A DNA stretch of 64,000 nucleotides from Atopsyche davidsoni (taxonomy: Eukaryota; Arthropoda; Insecta; Trichoptera; Hydrobiosidae), in the NCBI GenBank assembly GCA_022113835.1, contig JAILWY010000022.1, forward strand, positions 1,612,001-1,676,000, written 5' to 3'. A program made the position numbers and the translations under genes. Numbering within the stretch: position 1 is the first letter of the stretch; each line of letters opens with the position of its first letter. Of this stretch, positions 10,946 to 22,825 are shown piece after piece. The notes below the pieces were generated by a model, which had not been told where the DNA came from, ran no database searches, and saw only the letters and a list, made by a program, of their open reading frames with translations.

Positions 10946-13418
10946 GCTTGGGTGAAGTTTTATATGTCATTGCAGATTCACTGGAGTGTAATTGGAACAA
11001 AGGTTATTCATTATTTCAATAGTTTGACTAATCATCTTGAATATACTCTGATATATTTAATTGCAGGTGGAGGCGAATTGATTTAAGTCTACATGTGTAA
11101 GAGTAGAGTATATATTATATAATAGCTTATTCACGAAAATTATATGTTATTGAAACTGTATGGAAAAATCTATAAAAAAACATATCAAAATATACAATGT
11201 TAATTTAGAATCAGCTCATAATGCTTATTAGGAATAATGTAATATAAATTGCCAAGATAAGAGCTAAGCTTAAAGCTTAAAGCCATTATTTTGGATAACT
11301 CAAAATAATATACTAGTAAAAATCAAAGCAATATATTATAAATTGTAAATTGCTCTTCTTATTGATAAAAATATATTTACTTACGACTATTGCAGATTCG
11401 TGTTAGATTGAAGTAAAAAATTCCTTTCTTACCTGAAACAAAAAAAAATCAAATTAGTACCATTGTTAATACAAAGTTTGAATAAAAATAAATCCAAAAT
11501 TCACGCTTCGTGCTAAAAATCTGTCCAATAATATCAGAACGAATCGATCGAAACGTTAGAGATTTTTAGTAGATTGCTACTGGCATCGAATTTCCATCTA
11601 ATTTTTTTTTATATTCGACGTTACTCCAAATATAAACCCACAGCAATTTAAAACCTTTTTCACGTTGTTATTACTACTAATAGCCTGCCTGTCTAGTATG
11701 CAATCATTATTTCAAGATAGCAACCTATTTGAAGGCATATTGCTGTTGCAACATATTATTTTATAGCGGTATTAAATTTTTTTAAAGAGTTGTTTAAAGC
11801 AAACAAAAACAATGCGTCGTAGAGTATTTTTATATAATGCCTCGCATTCGCGTTCAACTACTAATGAACCTTTTTAAACCGATTTCTAAAAACCAGACAA
11901 GCAGAAAAACAACTTCGTGGAATGACACAATAAACTAGAAATTTCAATATAAACAATTTTTCAATCAATACTTGCTGGAGAGGCGATTTTCCTTGTAAGC
12001 GATTTTTTTTAAATTAATTCCCGTGTGATGGGGATTTTATTGTTATTTTTTATTCCTGGCAATGACGGGTAAATTGTCTCTGGTCACGACCGCCATTACC
12101 GTTGTTTATGGCCGTTAAAATAGAAAATATATGCAGTGTCTTCATTGTATATATTTTTTATATGCGCATACCCCGTGTAGAAAAAGATTAAATATAATGC
12201 ATTCACGCACTGTAAAGCTTAAAAATTTTAATATTATAAAAAAATAATAATTTAATTAAATATATAAATAAATATTAACCAATTAACTACGTTAAAACTA
12301 TTAAGTATAAATATAATTGACTGAGTGTTAAATGTGCCTAATGAATGGTGTTTCTCAATAAAACTACCTGCAATTTAGATTAATCCATTAAATATAGTTG
12401 ATTGAAAACTTTGTGGTAATTTATTAAATGGTTATGCGATATTACCAAAGATTTATTAAGAATTATTGTCTGAATCGATTGAACACATATAATTTTGAAT
12501 AAATTTGTTATATATATTTTTTAATAAATTTAAACAGGGGTGCGTTTATATTTCAGCCAGTATGTAATTATTTTACCACTGAGCCAACAAGCCAAAAATG
12601 ATACAACGCATACAGCTAATTTTAAGTAATAACACTATGATTTAAACTGCTCGTAATAATATATCCAAAAGCACTTTTGGATGACCAAACCAAGAGGCAA
12701 TAAAAATCCTACACTAATAAGACAAAATAAACAAGTCAATGACGAAAACCAAAATAAAAGAAAAATAATTTATAATACATATTCAAAACACTATCAAGTT
12801 TATTAAAAACACAGCAATCATTTTGTTCAATCGAAAATTGATTGACCTAACCAATTCTCTTCCTGATTTTTTTTCTATGGTGGAGTATATATAGAAAATA
12901 TTCAAGGCTTTTCACATGCCAAATGTTTTTTTAAATTTTTTTTTTTAATGCAAAGGCGCTGAAACTGCTTCGAGTGAGTTCGTTAATCGACCAGTGATTT
13001 AATAAACGATGAATCACTCGGAATCCAAACAATCACACTCATCACGATAAGTGTGAAATCATAATTAATAATTTTTTTCACAGGAAAAGTATCGGACGCT
13101 AGTAAAATGTGTAATGTTTATAATTTTGATTTTTTGCAGTCAAAAAATGCCCGATTCAATTGTTCGCCGGTTAATTTTATTGTGGTACTTATTTTAACAC
13201 GGCTCGGTGCTTGCTTTTTGCCGACAAGGGCGTACTGATATGAACAGGATGCGTTATATCCGTGATCATGGATCTATCGATATCATCATTCGATTAAAAA
13301 ATAATTTATGAAGACGTTAGTTAAAATTATCACAAGCACGACTTCCTGTACAAAAGAAACTGGCAAAAAGGGAAGACTGCGTGGATTTAGAAATATCATT
13401 ATTTCAGGGTATCACTTG
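10946..13418. other. AT-rich non-coding DNA
   Basis: Apart from the splice-like site at 11,433 and a tRNA A-box-like remnant (minus, about 12,595-12,565, TTGGCTCAGTGGTAAA), I see no feature. Frames are short throughout. Confidence 0.45.
11424..11452 (-). promoter_or_regulatory. Candidate recursive splice site (ratchet point)
   Basis: Minus-strand sequence reads TTTTTTTTTGTTTCAG|GTAAGAAAGG with the join between 11,433 and 11,432. A full poly-pyrimidine/CAG acceptor is fused directly to a GTAAG donor, the form used in recursive splicing of long insect introns. It is on the same strand as the exon at 324-503 and 10.9 kb upstream of it. An alternative is a short exon ending at the GTAAGTAAAT donor about 48 nt further on (11,385 region). 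Confidence 0.45.
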
Positions 13419-13712
13419 TATTATTACTAATATGATTAGGCACATTAGTTCATATATAGAAGATGATTTAAAGAAACTCTCAAAAAAATATCATCGTGAT
13501 TTACATGACCGGTGTACTAACCCTTGTAATAACGAATCACATCCGTTTATCGAGAATTTTTAACAATCATACTCCACATATGAATCAATGTGTCATCAAA
13601 TCATCTTCTATATATGAACTAATGTGCTTAATCATATAAGTAATAATATAATGAACCCGCAATGGGTAATAAATACGCATCTGATTGACGTTTAATCAAA
13701 AAATCGACATAG
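13419..13712. mobile_element. Fold-back element, copy 1
   Basis: The left arm (13,419-13,475, tactaatatgattaggcac then ttcatatatagaagatg) is repeated inverted at 13,597-13,650. The outer sequence gggtaataaatacgcatc plus attgacgttta (to 13,712) also occurs in the copies at 54,950 and 56,690, so the full element is longer. The internal tRNA-like segment is badly degraded here. Confidence 0.75.
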
Positions 13713-14211
13713 GTATCACTTGTCACAAAAAAACACCGGTCCTGAAGGTTGTATGTTAATTACAGCTTAAGCTGGATTTCGTTTTCAATGTAGATATTTC
13801 CATGCTAATTAGTCATTATTTCTTTGATGATAAGAATTATATTTATTATTCTCTAGCCTCGGTGAAAGATTAGCATATGATCCACAAATAAGCGTTACAT
13901 GCGAGGAATTACTTAACAAAAATTACAATCCAAAACCCATTCCGCTATCATATCAAGAACGTGGGGTTTTGTAAGCGATCTGCTTTGGGCTTACAACACG
14001 CGACGGTGTCTTTCAAAACCCCTCTCAGAGGCACTCAGTGGCATGCATATTCAGGCGGAGATAGCAGCCGGGACGACAACAACAGGCGAGATCGGATAAT
14101 CGAACGGCGACCCAAGATGGCGGCGTTGCGAAATGTGCTCGACCTCAAACGGCACCTCTGTCAAATAACTGAATACGTAATGCCCGCTAATGATGGACCA
14201 ATCGAAGCGAA
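13713..14211. other. Non-coding DNA with a GC-richer patch
   Basis: 13,960-14,211 is GC-rich for this window and has CCAAGATGGCGGCG at 14,112-14,125, which matches the YY1/Pho-type ATGGCGGC motif. It is open in both directions but resembles no protein. It ends abruptly at the retrotransposon tail. Confidence 0.35.
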
Positions 14212-14480
14212 AATGTCTTCTTCTTATGCCTCTCCCCATAAGAGGTTGGTGACCATACCATCGAACATATTTCTACCCTGGGAAAATCTTACTAATCCCG
14301 ACCTCCAGCCACTTAAACTTCTTCCTTCCGATGCCTCTTTTCTTTCGATTTTTCATTGGAAGCCAAACAAGTTATATATCATTACGCTCTCTCATTTGTC
14401 AACCCATGGTGTTTTAAAGATTCTCCTATACAGCCGCCTCAATTCTTCCCATAGAAGCTGCCTTGAGTGTCCAAGGCAAT
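14212..14480 (-). pseudogene. Retrotransposon 3' end (minus)
   Basis: The plus sequence begins tcttcttcttatgcctctcc (reverse of the gaagaag tail). It continues through gaggttggtgacca, caacccatggtgttttaaag and attctcctatacagcc, the reverse complement of the standard tail. Single insertion, frames broken. Confidence 0.75.
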
Positions 14481-15303
14481 AAATCATAATAAGTACAGTA
14501 ATTAAATTCACAGTCGGATACCGATAATATATCGAAATTCATAATTATCAAATACATTGCTTGATATGTAAAAACGTGTTTAAATTATATTTTTATTTAT
14601 TTTTCAAATTTTTATCACACAGTTATAGGTAATAGTCGGTTATTTTCACTCAAACGCAATAAAGGTAATATTTTTGTACGATTATGACGATTGTCCATAC
14701 GATTCGACTGCGCACATCACTAATGCTCACCTGGCTTACCTGTTGCCTTTGGACGAGTCCACTTAGTGTAAATTACACGTTTGTTGACACGTGTGAATGT
14801 TTGCATGCTTCTCACCAGGCATGGGCCAACTGACTACTGGCTTAAAGCAAAGTAAGATTCAAGATATATATGATATCCTATATAGATAGGATATCATCGA
14901 ATCGGTATTCTACAGATACTTTAACATTAATTTATATATATATATATATATATTTTTTTTTTAAATTATTTATATTGTTTAGTTTAACAAAACAGTGACT
15001 GACTATTGTACGTGTATTCAATTTATTCAACCAGATTACAAATTGTTATAATATTTTCAACTAACGCGTTTTAAAATTAAATACGTGTGTAAAATAAATT
15101 TACAATATGGCATATTTTTATAAAAAATATTAATAAATTGATATTATGTTTAATAACTTTAAAAAAGACATAGTATTATAGATATCAATTGAAAAATATA
15201 ATCGCTATCTACTCATTAAATACTGATTACAAATCTCTTGAGATAAAATATATATTTTTAAATTTTTATTTAAAAGGAATTAATATCTACGAGTATATTC
15301 TTT
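14481..15303. other. AT-rich non-coding DNA
   Basis: It contains a hairpin with perfect 11-bp arms (14,871-14,881 and 14,886-14,896, TGATATCCTAT) and a short AT repeat near 14,936-14,952. There is no gene. Confidence 0.45.
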
Positions 15304-15452
15304 GACTCTAATCATTACCACTTGATAACCATGTATACCACCATAAATTAAGGGTGTGAGCATACTAGCTTATGGGTGGGAGTAGGGATACTTGAAGCTG
15401 GCTTTTCACGCCATGGGATAACCTTCAATCGAATGGTACTACACTATCAATT
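15304..15452 (+). repeat. Dispersed repeat E, copy 1
   Basis: This ~150-bp block is shared in direct orientation with 47,940-48,100. Shared segments are gactctaatcattaccac, catgtataccaccat, aattaagggtgt, gatacttgaagctggc and aaccttcaatcgaatg. No open frame. Family unknown. Confidence 0.75.
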
Positions 15453-15548
15453 TTCGATTACCCCATAGTGTCCATATATATTTGTTGCTTTTTATGGTTT
15501 ACCCTTGTAACGATATTGGCTAGTTACTGTTCCGTTTGGGTCGGTTCT

Positions 15549-16374
15549 TTTTCATCAAGTGCCTCTCCCCAGAGGAGGTTGGTGACCTGAGCATATACCC
15601 ATGCTGAGCCAGTGTTCATGGTCTCAGGGGAAAATAGTGTAGTGGGTCCTTCTACACCGCAGTTTTATATTAAAATAGAAAGTCTGCGTATTGCTGCTGC
15701 CCAATAGCATTATTATAAATCCTTTCCTTACAAAGTTAGGTTAAAAATATACAAATAGTAATGATGTATATTTAGGGAAATAAATAATATATAAGTATGT
15801 GTTTATGTAACATTATTGAAACTAAAACATGAAACATACTAATGGGCTCTATAGACTTCGTAACGCGGGCCACTTTGTTAGAAATGTCGCAAAAAACTTG
15901 TAACACAGTACTACATGTAATTAGTTAGTTGGTGGTTGTGTTTAAACGACTCAACGAATATAAGTTGAATAAATATACGAATAATATGAGGTACCAGTAC
16001 TTCTATATGGAGATGAGGCCTGGCACTTAATACAGTAACCATTTGAAAAGTAGCTTTATAGAAGAATTCTTAAAATACCATGGGTTTACCACATCACAAG
16101 TACGAGAGTCTTGAAATGATAAATTTAGTATCTGCAGCTACTTGTGCGTGAAAAATCTATAAAAAAAGGGGCACTGAACGGAAGAATCTTATGTGTAAAA
16201 CTGGGTAGTTCACCAACTTCAAAGAAAGTTGAAGAAGATATAATATAGACAGAAGCGAAAGTCTTAATATAGATCATAGTGAAGCTTAAAATAAATAAAA
16301 TACTAGGAACAACTTTCAGCACGAATAATCAATGTGTATAGATGTCGATAATAATACAATAGTGCATTTCATCT
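15549..16374 (+). mobile_element. Composite element, copy A (inverted relative to 29,291-30,188)
   Basis: The left end is the reversed short-element tail (catcaagtgcctctcc, gaggttggtgacc, tgagccagtgttcatggt). The middle includes aaacatgaaacatactaatg, aaaacttgtaacacag and ttagttggtggttgtg. The right end is cagctacttgtgcgtg, aactgggtagttcaccaac and aatagtgcatttcatct. The same segments appear in reverse order and orientation at 29,291-30,188. The right portion contains a retrotransposon-tail match (gaattcttaaaataccatgg at about 16,068). No transposase is encoded. Confidence 0.8.
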
Positions 16375-16786
16375 TACGCGTAAGACTGGGTGTCCAGTGA
16401 GAAGTTCACCAACTTTAAAGAAGGTTGGTGACCACTCGAAGAAGATATTATAGAGTAGTGGGTCTTTCATGTACGGGTCGGATAACAGCTGTTATCTCAC
16501 GATAAAGCATATCATCGGATAACAATTGCTGACGTTGTGACGTAACTCAAGGCAAGTGGGCGCACTGGAGGCGTTTTTGCGACGAAAGCCTTCTGACGCT
16601 GCTGGGGCCGGAGACAGCCTCGGGGCAGGCCTGGGCTGATGCTGGAGCCCCACTTTCTCCTTACATAACTGCTGCAGGGGAGTGCTCGATCTCCTAACCA
16701 CCTGCACCCAGCTCAGACCAGAGCCACGACCGATTCCATCCAACTAAAACCCACTTCAGACCTCAATACAAAACACTATATAATCC
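16375..16786. other. Second retrotransposon tail fragment and a GC-rich patch
   Basis: 16,390-16,450 carries another tail (ttcaccaactttaaagaagg, ttggtgaccactcgaagaag). 16,540-16,745 is clearly GC-richer and open on the minus strand (83 codons, Pro/Ala/Ser-rich) but resembles no family. It could be a non-coding exon or conserved element. Confidence 0.4.
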
Positions 16787-17316
16787 TTAAGGGTCTAGGT
16801 TTCATAATCGAGTTTTTTTGATCATTTTCTAGTCCGTTTTGCGAAAAATCGACTGCACCGATCAAAAATATTTAAATGCAAAAAGTTTGTTACATTGCTT
16901 CTTCCGAGCACAATATATTTTTATTTCTTGTAAGTTTACTATTAATATGATAAATATGTGTTTTTTCGATTGAAGTGTAGGAATATGCAGATTCGTCTGG
17001 TACATTTTCCAAGAATTGTAAACATTTAAAAGTCTTTTTTTCAATTGGAATTAAAAGATTAAATATAAACCATGTGCGTCTTATTAATTTTAAAATTTAA
17101 AAAAAAAAAATCTTTAACAAACTTTGGTTTTGAAAGTCGTCATTTTATACAATTTTTTAACATCTTCAAGATTTTTTTTTACCCTGAAAATGGACGTTAA
17201 TTAAATAATAAAAAATAGATAAATATAATTTATAGTTTTTTCAATACTCTGAAAAAATATCAACTTTCGACATAGCAAAATAAAGTGACAATTAAATTAA
17301 TTAAATGACACGATTA
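16787..17316 (+). mobile_element. piggyBac-type MITE, copy 1
   Basis: It starts at TTAA (16,787-16,790) followed by gggtctaggtttcataatcg, then ctagtccgttttgcgaaaaa, tttcgattgaagtgtagg, aaagtcgtcattttata and cctgaaaatggacgtt, and ends with gtgacaattaaattaatt and aaatgacacgatt. Homologous to copies at 20,495, 27,413, 39,986, 41,083 and 53,674. The far TTAA is degenerate (ctcaaggg near 17,368). Non-coding. Confidence 0.85.
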
Positions 17317-17355
17317 GACTGCCTCTGGTGTCTGGTTGGCACACCAGAGGCAGTC
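17317..17355. repeat. Perfect 15-bp hairpin at the end of MITE copy 1
   Basis: GACTGCCTCTGGTGT (17,317-17,331) is exactly reverse-complementary to 17,341-17,355 around a 9-nt loop. The arm sequence cctctggtgtc also occurs at the same end of the MITE at 20,521, so the hairpin is a local inverted duplication of the element's subterminal sequence. Confidence 0.8.
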
Positions 17356-18688
17356 CTTTACCTGGCTCAAGGGAAGTGTGCCACATTGTTCGCTCTTAGA
17401 CAACGAAGCAATGCAACAAAATATTCAATCGATATGTTTAAACTCGATATGAATTATAAGTAGTTTTTACGCACTGCATATAATAATTTGTTATATCCGG
17501 AAACAAATATAATTCGGCACGAAGAAGAAGAAGTACCTTTTGTGTAATTCGTTGCGTCTAATAGTACTTATGCAATATTTTATCAATAAATATCATAAAT
17601 CGTGGGCAGGTTTGCTTGCGTGTAATTCATTTTTGGTATAGATTTTATCTTTTTAAACTTTCTTTTTAGTACACGTATATCGCAATGCCAAAGATTCGCT
17701 TTGTTTTTCTCGCCGCCCAGAGCCAGTTTTGTAACACACCCTATATAGTTTATTATACAATAATATACAGTCACGGCTAATTTATGGGCACGCAGTTTGT
17801 ACACTGCCTTCCTATTTACTGTGGTGAAATTACGTATCAGCGTGGCAGGTGAAAGATAAAACGACTGCTTTGTTACTTTATTTAAGACTTTTTATTAATT
17901 CTGACCAAAGTGCTTTTATAATTGAATATTAAGTATGCCTAATAAATTACGCGAATTTTAATATTATTGCTTGAATAAATTTTTATTAATATTCATTCTT
18001 TTATGATAAAACTGCTGAAATAAATCATAAAGGCAAGCTGTAGATAGTCGAAAATACCCAATAAAAAAATATCGTAATCTTATAACCGTTTAGCTATAAT
18101 AAATATTTTTTTTAAAAAACAGTGTATAACAAATAAAAATATCACCCTGTTTAAAATAAATTTAATTATATTAAAACGTGTAAGTAAGTTTTGGTAACCA
18201 TTTTCAGGTGTTTTGATTCATACCCTGAAATCCCAATCACGCAGGTTATTTCACGTATTTCGTATTTATCTCAAATGAAGACGAGACCCTCCAATCGCGA
18301 CCGAAACGTCGGAAACTTCAACTCAATGAACACATCAATATCTCATTTCACACTAAAACACTGTGAAACATTGTGCTATTTTAAAAATGTGTTTATATCC
18401 CCCCTCAGGGTGTTTGAACTTTTCGTCTCGCGAGGATTATTTATGTTTGCAGGCAAACGGGCGAGACGGCTCACCGATGGTACACACCAAGGCTTTTGCC
18501 CGAGGCGCCCGGTTTTTTTTTCCATCGAATTTTGACATTGGGGACACGGAGAAAAAAAACGCCTATCGACTGGACAACCGGTCATGAACGTCCATTCAAA
18601 ATGCCAGAGCTATAATCAATACACTAATACAGATGTCATCGCCACAGCTGTTGAGAGGACTCGTATAAAAAATATATATACGCTAATA
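17356..18688. other. Non-coding DNA
   Basis: 18,270-18,320 contains ATGAAGACGAGACC...GACCGAAACGTC, a phrase resembling half of a hammerhead core (see findings). A moderately GC-rich patch spans 18,440-18,600. No protein similarity is seen. Confidence 0.35.
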
Positions 18689-19197
18689 CAGTGTGTCCAA
18701 ACAGAGTATCGGGTATTTGTTAGTTCAGTAAAACAAAAACTACTAGTAATCAAGTATTTTTTTTATTGTTGATTATAAGAATACAGAATGGAAAATTATT
18801 TCTAAAAGACGATGTTATCCAAATGGTGACCGTTACTTCTAATCTGGAACGAAGATTTCTGATAACACATAGCCTTCGATATTGCTGCCATTTCTGACCT
18901 GATGTTTTGTATCTATTCCGTTAGCTTCGTCGGATTATTCTCATAAACCCTACTTTTAAGGTAACCCCATACGAAATAGTCAAGAGGTCTAAGGTCGGGC
19001 CAATTAATGTTACCTCTACGTGAAATGACCTTATTAGGGAATAATTGGTTAACAGCTTCAAAGTATGACAAGTGGTTGGAACCACGTTCTTGAGTTGAAA
19101 CCATGAAACTCCTGCAACTCTGGGCCCAAAAATTTTCGCAGCATATCGCAATAACGGTCACTAAAACAAATACCCGATACTCTCTTTGGACACCCTA
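18689..19197 (-). mobile_element. Internally deleted Tc1/mariner-superfamily transposon (509 bp)
   Basis: The ends are inverted repeats of about 35 bp: left CAGTGTGTCCAAACAGAG then TATCGGGTATTTGTT (18,689-18,723), right reversed TAGGGTGTCCAAAGAGAG then TATCGGGTATTTGTT (19,197-19,163). Both ends are flanked by TA (18,687-18,688 and 19,198-19,199), the target duplication of this superfamily. The transposase relic lies inside on the minus strand. Confidence 0.9.
18790..19161 (-). pseudogene. Tc1/mariner-type transposase C-terminal relic
   Basis: The minus frame reads FEAVNQLFPNKVISRRGNIN, WPDLRPLDYFVWGYLKSRVY and ENNPTKLTE, then a stop. It continues in frame with IQNIRSEMAAISKAMCYQ and RSNGHHLDNIVF. 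LFPNxxISRRGxINWP, DLxPLDYFxWGYLK and RNGHHLDxxxF are landmarks of the C-terminal part of a DDE transposase common in insect genomes. The usual PPRSPDL segment is shortened to PDL, the N-terminal DNA-binding half and first catalytic residues are missing, and there is a stop. It is inactive. Confidence 0.88.
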
Positions 19198-19199
19198 TA

Positions 19200-20430
19200 C
19201 TTGTTATTAAATATTTTTTGATAAATTCGCATCTTTCATACAGGTTTATTGTGAGCACAATTATTTGGGTTATATAGAAAGCTTCGCGTCACCGATGGCA
19301 AGTGAAACGACGAGAACCGTAGAAGTTGAAACAAAGCCTTCAGGGCTGCGCAGGTGAAAATTGAAAGCTGTTTTTTTAAACGTTAATATATACTGTTTAA
19401 AAATTTTTTTAAAAAAGTGCTTTTCCTCTGGGAGTTTATTTTTGAATCAATTAAAAAAATCAGTATTTTCAAGTGCATAGTTTAGTAATGGTTAAAGATT
19501 GTCATGAGTTACAAACGGCGTTAAAAATTATGTTATAATTGGTTCGTTTAAGCTTATCTATGACAAAAATAAAACTAGTTTGTCTACAATTTAATTAAAT
19601 GTGCATTTATGACCAATTGCATACGTTTATCTGACATATTGGACGTTTTAAATGGTGTATTTTCTAACCTACATAACGATATTGCCGCCGGCGTTGCTGG
19701 GTGTTTAGATTTTAATTAACTTTTATAGATCAATAGCATAAATATTTAAAATATTTTTCAATTAAGTCATGTATTTAAAAAAAATTATAGCATTTATGAG
19801 ATTTGAAATCTTATTACGACTCTGTGCTGTAGCCAATTGGACTACTTATCATTATATCTAATGAGGATATAAATTAGATTCGAACCTCAGGTCGCGATTA
19901 CTGTGAAGGTGTCCCAACTGTATTATGAAAAAACCATGCGTTTAATAAATAATTTATAAAATCACATTGTTAACATAATATAATACAACCTGTGTGTGCG
20001 AAAAGTGCAGATTGATAAAACATATAATACTAATCACAAGTACGCGCAATCAGATAACATTGTTCAATTGCAAAACAAAGCGATATTCAAATATACACCC
20101 AGGGATTAGTCAGCGAAATGCCATGGTGATAAAACGCCTTAAATCTGAATACCCATGCTTGAGCTGAACTACATTTAACTCAATCCAATAACTCATGGCA
20201 GGCAAGGCCGGCGGCTTTTCTGCGGCCTCAAGCCTTTATTTGACAGTCCCACTGTGCACTTACGAATATAAGAAGAGATATTCAGACCATTTATATGGGT
20301 GTGTATAACGACAGATTTTGCACAGGGTGTGCAAAAAAAGAGAACCTCTGACGATGGTAAAAAAACACATGAGTCAAGGTACGATACAATATTGATAATG
20401 GATTTGGAAAATTGAGACAGCACAACTCAC
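19200..20430. other. AT-rich non-coding DNA with a tRNA-like SINE remnant
   Basis: 19,828-19,905 has A-box-like CTGTAGCCAATTGGACTAC and B-box-like GATTCGAACCTC (plus), the layout of a tRNA-derived SINE head. The acceptor and anticodon stems do not fold, so it is not a tRNA gene. Nothing else is recognisable. Confidence 0.4.
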
Positions 20431-21115
20431 AGGAGGTTCACTAAATGTTATATGTTGTTACAATTTTTTATGGAGTTAAAGCCTGGATACTTAAGGCAGT
20501 TGCTTCCAGCCTTTTAATTGCCTCTGGTGTCGAAATCGTGTCATTTAATTAATTTAATTTTTTACAGAGTATTGAGAAAACTACAAATTATATATACCTA
20601 TTTTTTATTATTTAATTAACGTCCATTTTCAGGGTAAAATAATATCTTGAAGATGTTGAAAAATTGGATAAAATGACGACTTTTCAAAACCAAAGTTTGT
20701 TAAATATATTTTTTTTTTTAATTGTTAAAATAACATATTGCACAGGGTTTATACTTAATCATTTAATTCCAATTGAAAAAAAGACTTTTTAATGTTTAGG
20801 ACTCTTGGAAAAGGGACATGACGAATTTCCAAATTCCTACACTTCAATCGGAAAAACACATATTTATCATATTAAAAGTAAATTTACAAGAAATAAAAAT
20901 ATATTCTGTTCGGAAGAAGGGATATATCAAACTTTTTGCATTTATATATTTTTGATTGGTGCAGTCTATTTTTCGCAAAACGGACTAGAAAATGATTTAA
21001 AAAAACTCGATTATGGGACCTAGACTCTTAAGGCATCAACCATGTGAAAAATCGATGCGTTTAAGTGTGTTTCATGGAGAATACTTAAAATACCATGGGT
21101 TCACTACGTGACATG
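20430..21115 (+). pseudogene. Retrotransposon 3' end interrupted by MITE copy 2
   Basis: The left piece (20,430-20,494, gttcactaaatgttatatg, tggagttaaagcctggatac) and right piece (21,028-21,115, ggcatcaaccatgtgaaaaa, atacttaaaataccatgggt) join into the standard tail order across the MITE. The uninterrupted order can be read on the minus strand at 35,830-35,930. Confidence 0.75.
20495..21027 (-). mobile_element. piggyBac-type MITE, copy 2 (inside a retrotransposon tail)
   Basis: It is bounded by TTAA at 20,491-20,494 and 21,028-21,031. The left terminus is GGCAGTTGCTTCCAGCC and the right terminus, reversed, is GAGTCTAGGTCCCATAATCG. The 533-bp interior matches copy 1 in reverse (gtgtcatttaattaat, atgacgacttttcaaaac, cacttcaatcggaaaaac). 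Confidence 0.9.
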
Positions 21116-21614
21116 AATAGAATCTAAATTTCAGCTGATAATTAGCTGTTTTAGCCACTCACTCAAATTGAAATGAATATTTAACGTAAATATCAAAATT
21201 TACACATACAATATAAAGATATCTTAGGAATGTAAAATCAAAACGTGTTTGAGTGGAATTCGGTTAAATATATACAAAATCTCATTACTAACTCGGCATA
21301 CCGCGGCGCGAATTGAACGCACTTGAAAGCGATTGTAAAAATACTTGTAACCAAGCATCACTATTCTATTACACCACTTAATTTTATTAATTAATGTTTT
21401 GATTTTATTTATTACGTACTAAATTTTTCAGTCGAATATTCCGACGTCGTATTGACTGTATTATAAAAAAAATGTATATTTTATTTTTCTCCCTTGACTA
21501 CAGTTTTAAAACCACGCTGTATAGTATTTTTAAGTGCACATATATATATATTAAAACCAAGTTTCGCTGTTTGATCGCGAAGTCCAAACTGTTCTATTAA
21601 AAAAAATTGAGCCA
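21116..21614. other. AT-rich non-coding DNA
   Basis: No feature is recognised. Confidence 0.4.
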
Positions 21615-21970
21615 GCATGATGTCATGGAGAGTATTTAAAACCACGCTATTTGTTATTATTCAGTGTATAACACTGAAATCTCGCTGGAGGTTCACCAGG
21701 TGTTATGTCGTCTCAGTTGTATTTTATGGAGCTTGGATATTTGAGACAGAGCTGAAATATGGGTGTATAGGAGAATCCTTAAAACACCATGGGTTGAGTT
21801 TTGTACAGAATGCGCAAAGAAATAAAAAACTATAGCGATAGTAAAGACGCGGATTTTTTATCCACACTTTTCGTAACTTTCTGTTTCCTTTTCGAAGCAG
21901 GAAGTTTAAGTGGCAAGAAGTCGGGAACAGTAAGACGAAAAATATGTCACCAACCTCCTATTTCTATAAA
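21615..21970 (+). pseudogene. Retrotransposon 3' end
   Basis: It has the longest 5' extent of the single copies: ggaggttcaccaggtgttat, gtcgtctcagttgtatttta, gagcttggatatttgagac, then tgtataggagaatcc, aacaccatgggttgag and ttgtacagaatgcgcaaag, ending gtcaccaacctcc. A short peptide piece YGCIGESLKHHGL is readable. The region after 21,900 is rearranged relative to other copies. Confidence 0.7.
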
Positions 21971-22369
21971 TCTATACTGCTCCAGTCAACTTCGCCGTTC
22001 GGTCGTATTCAGTTGCAAAGTCTAAACTGTGCTATTTAAAGTAATTGAGCCGATTTCGCTGTCATGGCAATCGGTATAAAGCCTTCTATTAGGTTCACGT
22101 GAACGTCATGTCACCGCGTATTTGCTGACTATGAATGTCGCCGATCACGGCGGCACGACCTAGCCCTCGTTCGTATTGGAGCGAACGCCCAAAGAGCAGC
22201 CTGAACTGGATCCGAAGGTTTGAAAGGCGTTTGCACTGCAAACACACGCCCAACCTAACCTAACCCACATAGCCTCCGTTTATTTTTTATTTAATTTATT
22301 TTTATTGTACCCAGGAGCTACACATTAAAGCACAGCATACCGCAGTATTAAGCTATAAAAAAAAATATT
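21971..22369. other. Non-coding DNA
   Basis: A GC-richer part (22,130-22,270) ends in two CCTAACC units. No gene is seen. Confidence 0.35.
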
Positions 22370-22560
22370 TTTCGAAATACTGAATATAACCTGTTGCAGC
22401 TGATTTTTCAGGATTCAGTATTTGTTCAATTCGGACTACAACCAAATATGTCTTGATATAATGTTTAATGAGATGCATCTTCTTCTTCGTGAAGAAGAAG
22501 ATGGGTTAAAGGGTTAAAGGGTTTTCCCCAGCGGAGGTGAATGTCTCATCTTTGAATGAA
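22370..22560. repeat. Two retrotransposon tails meeting end to end at a 28-bp palindrome
   Basis: A degraded plus-strand tail (gttgcagctgatttttcagg, cggactacaaccaaatatg) meets a minus-strand tail remnant (ccccagcggaggtgaatg) at 22,476-22,503. There CATCTTCTTCTTC and its exact complement surround GT. The palindrome is made of the gaagaag 3' ends of both. Confidence 0.6.
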
Positions 22561-22825
22561 ATCAAGTGTTTTGTTTGTTCTTGGGACATTTCAGATCCAC
22601 TGACCGCGACGGGTTCACTAGCCGAGACGTATATATTTTTTTGACGACACCATTTTGCATCGTTTTTTGGATGATGACTTATGAAATTACCTTATTCAAT
22701 TTCGAAAATAAAATACGCTTTTACTGTTACATCTTTCGCAACGTTTCAGTCACTTCTTTCAAAGCGTTTCAATACAATATTACAGTAGTGATATATATGT
22801 ACTATAAACAGTCGTTTTACATAAC

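Noticed and set aside
13961..14482. 173-codon open frame on the plus strand
   Set aside because: Its second half is the reverse complement of the retrotransposon tail, and the first half has no recognisable similarity. A chance frame across a repeat junction.
22256..22268. CCTAACCTAACC resembling insect telomere repeat (TTAGG)n
   Set aside because: Only about two units, and a similar single unit occurs at 22,828. Far too short for telomeric or interstitial telomere DNA.
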